NCBI GenBank assembly: GCA_950295325.1
Contig: OX485806.1
Location: 32,424,001-32,488,000 of the forward strand
Direction of reading: 5' to 3'
Length of the DNA: 64,000 nucleotides
Source: Polytrichum commune
Lineage: Eukaryota > Streptophyta > Polytrichopsida > Polytrichales > Polytrichaceae
Shown: one piece after another, positions 37,583-49,000 of the stretch
Layout: each line of letters opens with the position of its first letter
Numbering within the stretch: the first letter of the stretch is position 1
The notes under the pieces: generated by a model
The model's database searches: none
Seen by the model: the letters and a program-made list of their open reading frames with translations, nothing else
Told to the model about the DNA's origin: nothing
Translations under genes and position numbers: made by a program

Positions 37583-38567
37583 CAAAGCCCTACATTGGGT
37601 GCCCATGCCCATGCCCATGGTTTTGGGTGGGCATGGATGCGATATTATTGTTCATGGGTGGACATGGGTGGGCATGGGTGGGCATGGCTACGATATTATT
37701 GTTCATGGGTGGGCATGGGTTCGATATTATTGTTCATGGGTGAGCATGGGCTAAAGCAAAGCATATTGGAAGGGGTCATTGAATGAGCTCTCATTCAATG
37801 CTTTCAAGGGTAAGAGCACCGAATCACCTTCACCTACTTAGGTGAGTCCATCCTTCAGTGTGTCTTCTTCTTGTTCTCCTCCTCCTCCTCCTCCTCCTTC
37901 TTGAGTGTGTCCTTGGGCTCCCAAGAATCCTCGGTCTCTTTTTTGTCACTTTCTTGTGCTTATGTTTTTCCCACCCTACCTTAAACCCAGTCCTGCCAAG
38001 AGGATTCCAAAACTCAAGAAAGAGAGGATGTTGTAAAGTGATAGGGAGCGAGAGGAAAAAATGTTGTGAATCAGGATAGGACCTGCTACTGGAAACAGCT
38101 CCCTCGCCGCCGGCGATCTCAACGTCCACGTCCTTCTTCAAATTCGACTTTGCACAGGACTTGTTGCTGGAAACAACTCCCTCGCCGCCGGAAACAACTA
38201 CAGTGGAATCTGGTTGCAAATTCTTCCCCGATTTCTCTCGATTTGTCGATGCAATTTTGCACCTGCAATCCTTAACCCAATTTTTGTGGCCTGAGAAGAA
38301 AAGGTTTTGAGTTAGTGTCCGGAGTGTGAAGTGGAGGGGAAATTGTGGGTCGAAGCTTGGAGCTCCTGAGCGATCCACATCTGCCGTCGCGGTGTAGGTG
38401 GGTAATACACATTACACAATTTTTGAATACATGGGCGCAATTTGAATAGCATGGGTGGGCATGGGTGGGCACATGTCATGCTATGTGTGGGCATGGGTGG
38501 GCATAGGTTGCTGCTAATGGGCATGGTCTGGGTATGGGTGCAATTTAAAGGAAAATGTTGGGCTCTG
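37583..38567. mobile_element. non-autonomous hAT-type element nested in the MITE
   Basis: Flanked by a perfect 8-bp duplication GTGTGAAG (37575-37582 and 38568-38575). Copy 1 of the MITE has a single corresponding site (AGTGTGAAGCCATATG), so this is a clean insertion. Termini are CAAAGCCCTACATT and, inverted, CAGAGCCCAACATT. The 8-bp duplication and CA(A/G)(A/G)G ends are hAT hallmarks. Both subterminal parts are built from CATGGGTGGG repeats. 985 bp, no transposase. The GC-rich middle (about 37830-38380) includes a minus-strand frame of 182 codons that I do not recognise. Confidence 0.82.
37625..37750 (+). repeat. GATATTATTGTTCATGGGTG tandem repeat
   Basis: Three copies of CGATATTATTGTTCATGGGTG separated by variable numbers of GGCATGGGTG units, part of the subterminal repeat of the nested hAT-type element. 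The mirror region at 38450-38530 has similar GGCATGGGTG units. Confidence 0.85.
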
Positions 38568-39385
38568 GTGTGAAGTCATATGTGACTGGGCTCTCAACCA
38601 AAATGCTATTTCGATGAATTTCTATTCTTGCGGGTCCTCATGCATGATACAATTAGAATAAACCAACAGTTGTGAGCGTACGGAATGCCATGGTCTCCCG
38701 GTTTTGTGTCAGGCCTACCTCCAAGAGGTGGTTTTTGAAAATAGGCCGCGTGACCATGAAACAAATTCCCTTCGATGCCGTGTAAGGATCCATGTAGACT
38801 TTACATCCATCCTACATTCACATACTCCGTTGGTCCCTTGAGTGTGGTGTGAAGCGAAGTTGGACCGGCTCTGCCTTTTCCACCAATGAGAGTGCTTGAA
38901 GAGTAATGGTCATGGGCTCTCAGTCTCGTGTGTGAAGTGGCCCTCGTAGTAGAGCACACAACTGAAAAGATGGCAACAACTCCCATGGGCAAAGCAATGG
39001 AGGGCAACCAATAAGTTTGGTCCTCCATAAGCATGAGTTTGTGTTTATCTTTCAATCTTTGTCCATCCATCACCCACCTATGTAAGCTTTAGGGTGGAGA
39101 AAATAATTGTTCACAAATTTTCCCAATCACACACCACTATCCTCCCCAAAGATGTACCATAATATTCCCTCTTTGCACATTGTATACAAGAAGTGCAATG
39201 TATCCACCAAGAACCCTTGTGTGGATTTTTGGCTTATTCTATGATTTGAATTGCGTCGTAAATCTCGCATGTGTTGATTGGTTGGAAGTTTCAATTTGGT
39301 GGATTTATATCAATGCACGATTATGTGCATCCTGTGTAATTATAGAGTGTACGACTAAAAGGTGCCAACAACTCCCAGGAAACAT

Positions 39386-42300
39386 CCTTTTTGTTCATGT
39401 TTGCATCCTCAAAAATCAGTGCGTTCATATCACTCATGTACTCATAATCTTAGGGTAGAGGTCGTTCCTCATAATTTCTTCAATTATGCATCATTGTTTT
39501 CCCTATACATTTATCATATTCCATCATCTTCATGAATATTGTCCACATTGTGATTCCACTATAGTAGTTATCCATGGGTGAAAGTTTTATTTTTGATTCT
39601 TTTCAATTTAACATGGTTACCTACATGAGAATCTAATCTTGTGCCATTTCTTGTGAAACACAATCATCTCCAATAAAAAGCATTTTGATGTGCATTCCTC
39701 TAAACATCTTGTTTTAGGGTATTTCTCAAAATGACAAAAAATATATGATGTTGATTGGAGGTGTTACTAGTCATGACAACTTTTTGAAAATAAACAAATG
39801 CCTACATGAGATTCTTGGGGGGAAAGATGAAATGATACATATTCTTAATTTACTTTTAAGGTTTATTAACTACTGTAGTCTGATTGTAGTTTGGAGTTGA
39901 ATAACATGTAACGAATTAATACACACGTAGTAGTATGATATATTGGGACCTTCATGTATATGACATCATATCAACGTTTCTTAAACAAAGGGTCTACCAT
40001 ATGAACATAGGGTAATAAATATATGTGAGTTAATAAAAGAACCTTTCTAAAATTATTTTCAATATATAAAGCTTCCAAATTTTCACATTTCTTTAAAAAA
40101 TAATGTTCCTACATTTTAAAAGCAAAAATGACCACTTTACAATATTATTCAATTTAGATTGAATTAATTTGTAGTCGCTCCTAGAATGCATAATGTAATT
40201 TTTGTACATTAAGTTTAACATGTTTGGCTATACCACATGACATCCTATCAATTGTTTATCATCTAGAAGAATAAAGTTAAATATACATCTAATATGAATG
40301 GAAGAAAAATACAGATATTGCAACTAGCTATTGCCACATAAATTCCTCCACAATTATCATCACAATGCATGCTTGTAGTAAATCAAAATACCCGCAACTA
40401 CATGTGGTTGCATCGAATGGTTGTCCACAATATTTTGCTCATGTGTACATGTTAATGCTATGAGAACGTATGCGTGAACTTCTAGATAGAAATTTATTTT
40501 TCTAGATAGGAATTTATTGGCTTTGTCTGTAGGACAGAGACTATGCATCAACTTCTTCGTTTCAAGAGCATATTTCCTAACCACTTTGTGTTCACACTTG
40601 GACGTTACTTGTTCTTGTTATTTTCGGTCCACTTTATTTAATGTGGATGTTAACTATATTTTATATATAAGTGCTCCCTAAAATACATTGAAAGAAATCT
40701 AGTTAACTATAGATATTTTGGTAGTTCTTGATTATTTATTTTAAAATTTTCAGGTGATAAATGAGTAGCTTCAATCCTTGACCCGTATTTGAGAAGAAAG
40801 TGCACAAAATCCAAGAAAGATTTGGTATAGTGAATAGCCATGAATTGGCATGAGCAAAGTGGACAACTACAATTGTAGTCTTTCATAATAAAGAACAGAG
40901 CCTCACAGTTCTACCGTTTTCTTGTTTTCCAAAACTAATCAAACTAAAAAGAAGGTCTCAAATAAAATTTGATATCTAGTTATGAATATAAATTCTGTAA
41001 AAAAGTAGACCATAAGACAATTCATTATAAACCTGCGAAGTCAAATATCTTCAATAAAGTGGTAGTTTACGTTGTTCTACAAAAACACTTGTAGTTTTTA
41101 GGAAACAACTTAATTTTGACGACACGTATTTCATTTGAACTAAGATTTTAGGACTTCATTGTTAATAGAGAGCTTGTAGGCAATGAACATTTGGCGATTT
41201 GCGGTAAGCCTTCAAATTGGGTTGTCTTTGAGAGACCCAAACTACAAACTATTTAACATTAATAAAATATCTATCACTTTCTTTACCAACTCAACTTTTT
41301 ATACTATTCAAAATCACTCTAAAGAAGAATGTTATACAATTAACTACAATTTTATTTAAGTGATAGATATCACATATTAATTTCTTATAATATTAAATCA
41401 TCGTCAAAGTCTTCACATCAACTATATTTTTAGGAAAACCAAGTTAGAAGTCTATTAGGCAAGATTAAGAGATGGCCAGAGGTAAGATGAGAATCATTAG
41501 AAGGAAGAAGATGAAGTGGCTAGCCTTCCAAGGTCCAATGTCTTCCAAAGATGGAAGTTGAAAGTAAAATATCATTGAAGGAGATGTTGTGTTCTCTAAA
41601 AATAAATGCATGAACTGGCGGAGGTGAGTTTTTTGTTCATTTATGAAGTACCTATTTACATGTTGATTTGGTTTAGACTTGCTCATCTTTGATTTTCTTC
41701 GGATATTTATTTCAAAAACTTAGGTTTGGTTTATTTTCATCCAATAATACTTCATCTATTATTGGCTTTTAAATGAAGGTATGTTAGAGATGGATAACAT
41801 CTCAAGATCAACCTCGTGATTATATTGTGTTGCTTATGGACTACTTCTTCATAAATCTATAGGGTATGTTATTCATGATTTAACTCAATTATTTGGTGGT
41901 AAATGTTCAATTAAAATTTAAAAATTAGATTTAATTTTTTTCTTCAGCTCATGGTATTATTCCAAAACATGTGCATTTGCTTCCTATCTTTGTGCATTCT
42001 TCTTGACTACAATGACCACTCACTTCATATGCATTGACAACAATCTCATTATAGGCTTTCAAAGCACATTTTTATGAAGATGTTGCATTATATTTGGTGA
42101 ATAGAGATAGAGTGTTTAGAAACCTTGATATGATCTTTAACGCATTATAGGACAAATACAAGATGTGTATGTTTTTGATAATAATAATAATAATAAATGA
42201 TTTCTAGAGAAGATTCAAAATTAAGACGCTTGTATAGGAATATGCCCAATTTACATATGTAACATATGTCTATGTATAAAATGAAAATTAAAAGAAAATT

Positions 42301-43157
42301 AATATGCCTCAATTTGGAAACAAGTTGGAAAATGTGACTTTAACAACCTTTGTAGATATCATGTTTGATTCAAATCCCTTCATTTAAAGAAAAAATAAAA
42401 TCTCTTGGGTGAATTGCCCACATGGCAATTTATTAGCATTAGTCACTTTGATTTTAATTCTCAATTCTTTATTTGGCATGCTTGAAGTTTTAAGGACTAG
42501 GGGAGTTTGAAAACTTGGATTCATATCCATCAAATTTTGCTTGGTGCCCATTACAAGCAAGCACATGAATAACTTGGTGCAATTTATACTTAAATTTGAG
42601 ACAACGACAAGCAAAAATAGAACATGTGTGCATATCCCAATATGATTTAAGACCAACAAAAAAAGTTCCTTGAAATGTTTTAGTGTGCTTTGTATAGATA
42701 TATAGTCTTTTCTAGATGCAACAATTAAAATTAAAATTAAAACTTGTAGTTTACTCCATTGGAATAAAACACATGTAACGTTTTTATTGCACTTTTGCAA
42801 CTTGCGACGTGGCCCTGCCTAGGCGGTAACATAGATTTGGTAGCACAATACCGTTGCGCAACTAGTTGCCTGACCTTCTAGGCACATGCAGCTGTAGAGA
42901 CCATTTTTGCGCCATGTGCCCGAGCCATGATAGGATGCCAGAGACAATTTATTGCATACAACTTACCTATCACCCATCATGCTAAACCTATACCTTGTAG
43001 GCATGTGCTTAATTCATTTCAAATGTGGCCTTAAGCTCATCTTTAATTGAAGCTACTTCCTTTCGGTGCCAGACTATTATTTGCAAAATATAGTCTTTGG
43101 CCTATGTATTATTTCATGCATATTTGTTGAATGAATGAGAGGTACATTGGTATGCAA
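39386..43157. other. gene-free AT-rich intergenic block
   Basis: No supported gene over 3.8 kb. It contains the second copy of a dispersed repeat (40507-40932) and an AAT trinucleotide run near 42180. Short frames (for example near 41465 and 42384 on the minus strand) show no domain and have the composition of the surrounding AT-rich DNA. Confidence 0.55.
40507..40932 (-). repeat. dispersed repeat, copy 2
   Basis: Reverse-complement match to 12652-13071 along its full length, including the frame text VRKYALETKKLMHSLCPTDK. At its left edge, where copy 1 continues into LINE coding sequence, this copy instead shows a short duplicated TTTCTATCTAGA motif and then unrelated DNA. Confidence 0.8.
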
Positions 43158-43159
43158 TA

Positions 43160-44844
43160 CAGTCTAACCCCGTTAGTACGACACTCGTTTATACGACACC
43201 CTCGATATTATGACACATTTTTGCGCAACCAAACTTTTTAGTTCAAAATTCCCTCTTTTATCGGACTATGACACTCGATAATATGACATTTAGAATCTCC
43301 GTTTTGTAATATTAAAGAGGTAACTAATGCAAAAACTCCTTTCATCTATGTTATGCACATCTAAAATACATCCATTTTCACTTGGGAACTACTTGGGAAC
43401 TTCGCTTATCATTGGGAGCTTAATGATAATTAGGGTTACTAGTGTAGAATGGACCCGTTTAGGGTTAGAGTGGCCTCCTTCCTATTCTTTTGTCAGATTA
43501 TAAGCCTGAATGGATGAGATTGGATTCTATTTTAGAGCACATGCTAATAAAACATTAGCATAAGGGAAGGTGAAGGGTCGGAAGTTACTGAACAAGTATG
43601 TTACACTTGCCCTTGTTGTTAATTCAATTGCGATTGATAAGTTGAAGTTGCTTGTGATTTATACATCCAAGCAACCACGATGTTTGGAAGGTGGCAACCT
43701 CATGAGTATGTCGGTGGCACTTAGATAAAACAACTTGGATGAAGGGAGATATATTTGAAGCTTGGATTTTGCAGCTCAACAATTAGTTCAAAGGCCAAAA
43801 TCAAAAGGTGATTGTGATTTTGGATAATACATCTTCACATGTTGTTAGCTCTACCAAAGTTGGTAAGTCTCATGGTTTTTCAACCTTGGAATTGAGCAAC
43901 ATAACTTTGGTATTCCTTCCTCCCAATGTTACAAGCGTAGTTCAACCTTTGGATCAAGGTATAATAGCATCATTCAAAATTCAATACAAGAAGAAACTTT
44001 TGCTGTGGGTTTTATCACAATATAATGATGCTACATTGAAGGACTTAAGGAAGGTGGTGCCCAACATCAAACATGTATCATGTGAGGTTATGAAGTATAG
44101 AGTGAGTTGGATGCATAGATGGTCAAGAATTGTTGGAGGATGCCGTGTATATTACTTGCAACATGGAATGTTGATTTTTCCCTAGTTGATGAAAGGGAAA
44201 AGAATAGAATGCAATAATAATCATATGAACTTGGTGCTCTGATTTCAAAGTTGTGATTGAATGATGATGAGATGTCAATCGAGACTTACATTCAGATGGA
44301 AGGGGAAGAGATTACTAAGCTACAATTGAGAACTGATGAGTTGGTGGATGCTGCTTTGGGAATCAATTATGCACAAGGCTTTGATCTTAATGTTGATCTA
44401 CATTTAATAGTTGTGGATGATGTTCTCCACCTATAGTAAAGCTTATTGATGCTAAATGTCATGCATCATTGTTGTCTAATTTCTTATTAGACAACTCTTT
44501 ACATTTTGGTGAAATGAAATTATTAGTTTTCAAATGCTAGTAGGGAATTTAGATAAGATGACAATTGCTAACTTGGGTAGGCAACACCAAAGATTTTTGA
44601 ACTCTTATTTCAAGAGTTCTTGAGAATATTTGTATTTGTTTGGAGTTATAAATTATTATTTTATACCATCCATATTGCTTAAACTCGTTGTATATATTTT
44701 AAAGTTCATATTGCTTATATTTTGTATTCCCTCGATAGCATGACAATTTTACGCCATTTGTCAAATTAATGAGAAGATGACACCTCGATAATACGACATT
44801 TTTTTTATGTTTTCCAAACGTGTCATACTAAAGAGGGAGAATAG
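43160..44844 (+). mobile_element. Tigger/pogo-type DNA transposon, defective
   Basis: The left end CAGTCTAACCCCGTTAGTAC follows a TA (43158-43159). The right end, inverted, reads CTATTCTCCCTCTTTAGTAT and is followed by TA (44845-44846). The inner parts of the two ends agree (TTAGTA(C/T)GACAC), while the outermost bases of the right end have decayed. CTCGATA(A/T)TA(T/C)GACA motifs recur near both ends. A broken transposase lies between. TA duplication and CAGT start fit the pogo/Tigger group of Tc1/mariner. Confidence 0.8.
43490..44185 (+). pseudogene. Tigger/pogo DDE transposase remnant
   Basis: The DDE catalytic core is readable in pieces. MDEIGFYFRAHANKTLA at about 43510 holds the first Asp. 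KLLNKYVTLALVVNS...LLVIYTSKQPRC follows at about 43580-43690, then WMKGDIFEAWILQLN near 43740. ILDNTSSHVV at about 43817 holds the second Asp, and FLPPNVTSVVQPLDQGIIAS at about 43914-43975 the third. All three Asp survive, but a TAA after KTLA and at least one frame change between the first and second Asp kill the gene. The N-terminal DNA-binding part is not recognisable here. The last open piece ends at 44185. Confidence 0.85.
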
Positions 44845-44846
44845 TA

Positions 44847-45936
44847 CTTGGACTTGGTAAAAGGGGTTCATTGCATATGAACGTACCTCTTCTCCAACAT
44901 ATTGGAATGTGGTCAAATCACTATGAATATGACCTATTGCACTAGTTATTCTTTGAAACTAATGTATGTTTCAAAGAAATCCTCCCACCTACACACTAAT
45001 TTAGGGCGTACGTATTCGTTGAATAAACAAGAGGAATGTCATGTGCTTGTATGCAATAATTCCCTCTCACTTGCGACTTGGTGAGAGGGGTACGTAGAGC
45101 ATAATATCCATGTTAATAATATGGGCCCATGTAAGGTAGATGTGTTTAATTTGGACGTATTCCTCTCTATACCCACTTTTCGTATGATATAAAAACACAT
45201 AACTAGTACAAGATGATTAGTATATCCAAATCATGCATGTAGGTATTCGCCTCATAATTTTCAGAACTCAAATTGATATCTTATTCGATACCAAAATGAA
45301 GAATCTATGCTCAAAGTGGTCATATAAGTCCCCCAATATATGTTGACTATTGAATCTAAAATGATTAGCCCATTACTGAACACATGAACCAATCTCTTTT
45401 AAACATATGTCTTTTGTATATCCATTCTTAGATCGTATACAACACGGAGTTAGATGTTTGTTAAGTTCACTATTCAATTAAGGCCAATTGACCTTATTTG
45501 TGATTAGTCCAATTCAAATATGTCCCATACACTAAGTCAAATCATTCTTGACACTCTCCGGTGTCAAATTATTTTCAAATAGTAACCTCCAACCTACATA
45601 CTATCTCACGGCGTTCTTTGTGGATGAATGAGAGGTGCGGTAAGTTCAGGATGGATGAGTTCTATCCATTTTTACCGGGTGGAGTGTCTGTTTGCCGGTG
45701 AACTAAACGCACCAAAGAAACCCTAAAAACAGGGGAAGCAGGCTTCTTCTCCGAGTTTCAGAAGCTCGACTTCTTCATCTTCCGGTCAACGAATGAATGC
45801 GAGCTAACCTACAGAAGCCAGCAATGAGCTGAGTGCATCTCCAGAGGTCGCACAGATTTGCGGGGGGCTTGAAGGCTGGGGATTTTGCAGAGAAATGATG
45901 GTCGTAGTTCGTCAGGGAAGGAATTGAGAAGAAAAA
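44847..45936. other. intergenic, Tigger element to NERD1 start
   Basis: No gene seen. The right half (from about 45650) is presumably the NERD1 promoter and 5' UTR. Snippets of the GAGAGGT/TATGCAATAATTCCCTC family occur near 45040 and 45630. Confidence 0.5.
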
Positions 45937-46002
45937 ATGAGGAAACGGGACTTGGGGATTCTGTTACTTGCAGGCTTTGCAATTTTCTTCTCACTACAGG
46001 TA

Positions 46003-46037
<35 letters not shown>

Positions 46038-49000
46038 CTCTTTCTCTCTTTCCTCTCTCGAAGCTGAAAAAGAATCCACGATCGGCGGAATTATTTGGAA
46101 AAAAATTCCTGAATTTTTGCGTGAGTTAAAGCTCTTGCTTTGTCTCAAGGCAGAGGATGCAAAATTTGTCTCATCTCTTACTTCCGTTTCTTCCCAATGC
46201 CTGATCGCCGTTAATGGTAGGCACCGACTGGTAATTTCAGTCAAAGTTTCCTCCCGACCAATTTACTTCAACCTAGGGTTAAGGCTCAGCTGATTTTCCT
46301 GTGCAGGCTTATGGAAATTTAGCTGGCTCGGATGAGTTCATCGAGATTTTTTTAAGACGATGTAGGAATTCCTGCACTAAATGGCAATGTAGAAAATCCA
46401 ATCTGGCAAGCTGTACTGATATGGAAGCAAGGCATAATTCCGCCAGTGCATTGTTGTGTTATTATTCCTACCTCAAGGCTGCCTCAATCGTCAGATATTC
46501 TTAAATGATTTCGTCAACTTTGTTTGTTCATGCTCAGTAGTCAAACTCATGTTAAAAAAAGAATAGATTAAAAGTACTCATATGTGGAGATGCATATCCG
46601 AACGCATGAATTTGAATTTGGATATATTCCAACGTTTTGCAGTTCTTTTTATGTACTTGTATGGATTGTTGAGCAGAATGAAGGGAGTCTTTCCTTCCGC
46701 CAAGCTTGGGTGCATTATTCAGATACTTCTCCAATAAAGCATGAGGCAGAGCGCCTGCCTCCACCTGTTGTTGCTGATCTCAATGGAGATGGACGTAACG
46801 AGGTCGTGGTTGCCTTAGTCGACAAGCTTCAGGTAACTTTGTTGTTGTTGTGAGGTAACTTCAGGTAACGTTGTTTTTTGATGCTTTCCGGTGAGAGATA
46901 TGGGCATACTTGAGTTCATAATTGCTGACGAGGCCCTTATCAGGTCTCATCAAGTCTAAGTTCTGATGTCAAAGTGGTTTCAATATTTTGGTGGACACTT
47001 TTTGATGAAGTATGCTGTTATCAAGTGATGGTGAGTGGTCATAAGTATGAAGATTTAGACTTTGGAAACTGGGGAGCCAAGTTGTAGCCTCTATATTAGT
47101 ATGTTCTCTGGGTCATCAAAATCTTAATATGTATGGGAGACTATGTGCAGCAATATTTAATTTGAAATTATGTCCTCATAGTTACAGGGGTGTTTCCAAG
47201 AAACGTATGCAAAACTTGCGAGTGACACATGAGTCTCCAATCTAGTTTAAGTCGGTTGACTAAATTTGGCCCAACTACAAGAAGGTCCCATGACAAGCTT
47301 GAGCACTCAAGGTTTACTGGAGGTCTGTCCATTTTGTAGTGGCTATGAAGTATTGATGTTTAAAAAAGGTCTATGACACATCTCTTACCAACTGGTAGTA
47401 GGATACGGCCAGCCACTGACGTCTTATGATCATGCAGGTCATAGATCCTCGAGTGTCCATCGCAAAATATGGCTTCACAGAAGCACGATTGTTGGCCGAG
47501 GTTTCTCTCCTGCCAGAAAAGGTTAGAGTGGGTGTTGGAAGGAGACCGGTTGCATTGGCCACAGGGGAGGTGAAGCGGACTTTCAAAAGTGGGGAGATGA
47601 GAAAGCAAGTAATTGTGGTGGTAACAGCAGGCGGGTCCATCATGTGCTTTGATCATAATTTAGTAAAATTATGGGAAGATGATATCCAGGTCTGCTCTCA
47701 ATTGTGACTCAGAGATTTGGCATGGAAGTTTGACATTTAATGATGGTAAACACAGATTATAGGCTACGTATGTTGCATCACTCAAATTAGTTTATTTCAT
47801 TCGATGCCTCAAGGAACTCCTTGGTGTGAACATGCCACCACCATGATTATGCTTCTTAACAAGCAACTGCTGTTTTCTTTATGACAGGATGACTTTCCAC
47901 ATGGTTCTCACCACAAAGAAGTGGCCATTTCTATTAGCAACTACACACTCAAGCATGGAGATGTAGGTTTGATTATTGTGGGGGCCAGCATGGAGGTTCA
48001 GCCCCAGGTATGCTATTCCTGCACGCATAAATTTTCAAGGCTTTGAGTGTAGCCTAATAAACTACAATTAATAATTTCTCCTATCTGTCTCTCATGTGTC
48101 TTTTATTTCTTTCTTTTTGTTGGTAGCTTTGCAAAGGTTTTCAAAATTTCTGAAGCTCTGAAATGATTTAATTACCTTTTCTGAGGTTCAGGTGCATATA
48201 GATCCTTTTGAAGATGAGATACTTGCTGAGAAGGATGCTTACCATCATCAACACTCAGCTGGTTCTAAAGAGGTATGACTCACACCTGAATGACTTGACA
48301 GCACCATAGGCAATGCAACAAAGATGCAGTTTCTATCAATAATGTTATTGCCAACTTCCATAAGAATTGTAGTAATTTTCTTGAGTATCAGATTTTATTG
48401 GCTTTTATGCTTAGAGCTCCTGAACAGATATGGTGCTGGACTAATCCAGGGTGAAGTCTTTATATTTTTGCTCTCTTGAGAGAAATGCAACAGTTGCACT
48501 GAAAGAGTCTGCTTTAGAAAAATGCCTCATTGTCCTGGTTATTTGAGATGTTGTTTACAGGAGGAAGAGGATGTAACCAAGAAGATGGGTGGGGGTAAAG
48601 AGCGACATTTTTCTTATTATGCATATGCAGGCCTTAGTGGCATCCGTCGTTGGAGTCACAGAAGTGAGGTAAAAAAGATTCTGATATTTGACTTGTCTTG
48701 CTCTTAATACTGCCATTTCTTGTTGATCTCTTCAATTGTCTACATAGGCACAGTTGTCATCACTTGTGCTACCTATTTGCGTATCCATATTATTTGGTTT
48801 ATTTAACACAGTTCAAGATATCAATGTCCTTTTTTGAAGTTGGCAAGTGGTGGAGACATCCTACAGTAACATCTGATGAGAGAAGTTCAAGAAAGGTTTC
48901 AACATTCTCTGTTTACTTTGCAGGACTTTAAACGGCCTACAAGTGGAGTTTCCTTGCAACCACAGCATAACTACAGGCTGGACGCAAGCTCACTCAGTGC

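Larger units (their letters stand above)
37459..38943 (-). mobile_element. PIF/Harbinger-type MITE, copy 2, interrupted by a hAT-type element
   Basis: Matches the element at 14167-14660 in reverse orientation. The right end (38943 leftward) carries the intact terminus GGGCCACTTCACACACGAG; the left end has lost the outer bases and begins at CACACGAGCC. Without the nested insertion it measures about 492 bp, against 494 bp for copy 1. The TAA duplication is recognisable only on the left (37456-37458). Confidence 0.8.
36985..39385 (+). repeat. tandem triplication of the F-box 3' end and downstream sequence
   Basis: Unit 1 is 36985-37380, unit 2 37381-39260 and unit 3 39261 to about 39385. Each starts with the coding text for PACADWSE(V/I)SIWGFCIDARLCA or its remnant. 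Units 1 and 2 then share GTAGAGCACACAACTGAAAA, CCATAAGCATGAG and GTACCATAATA(C/T)TCCC down to CTATGATTT(A/G)AATTGC. Unit 1 is 396 bp; unit 2 without its insertions is about 395 bp. Unit 3 is the most diverged and fades out. Confidence 0.85.

Noticed and set aside
41465-42800. Minus-strand frames of 73 and 138 codons
   Set aside because: AT-rich composition, no domain and no splice partners; nothing beyond chance open frames.
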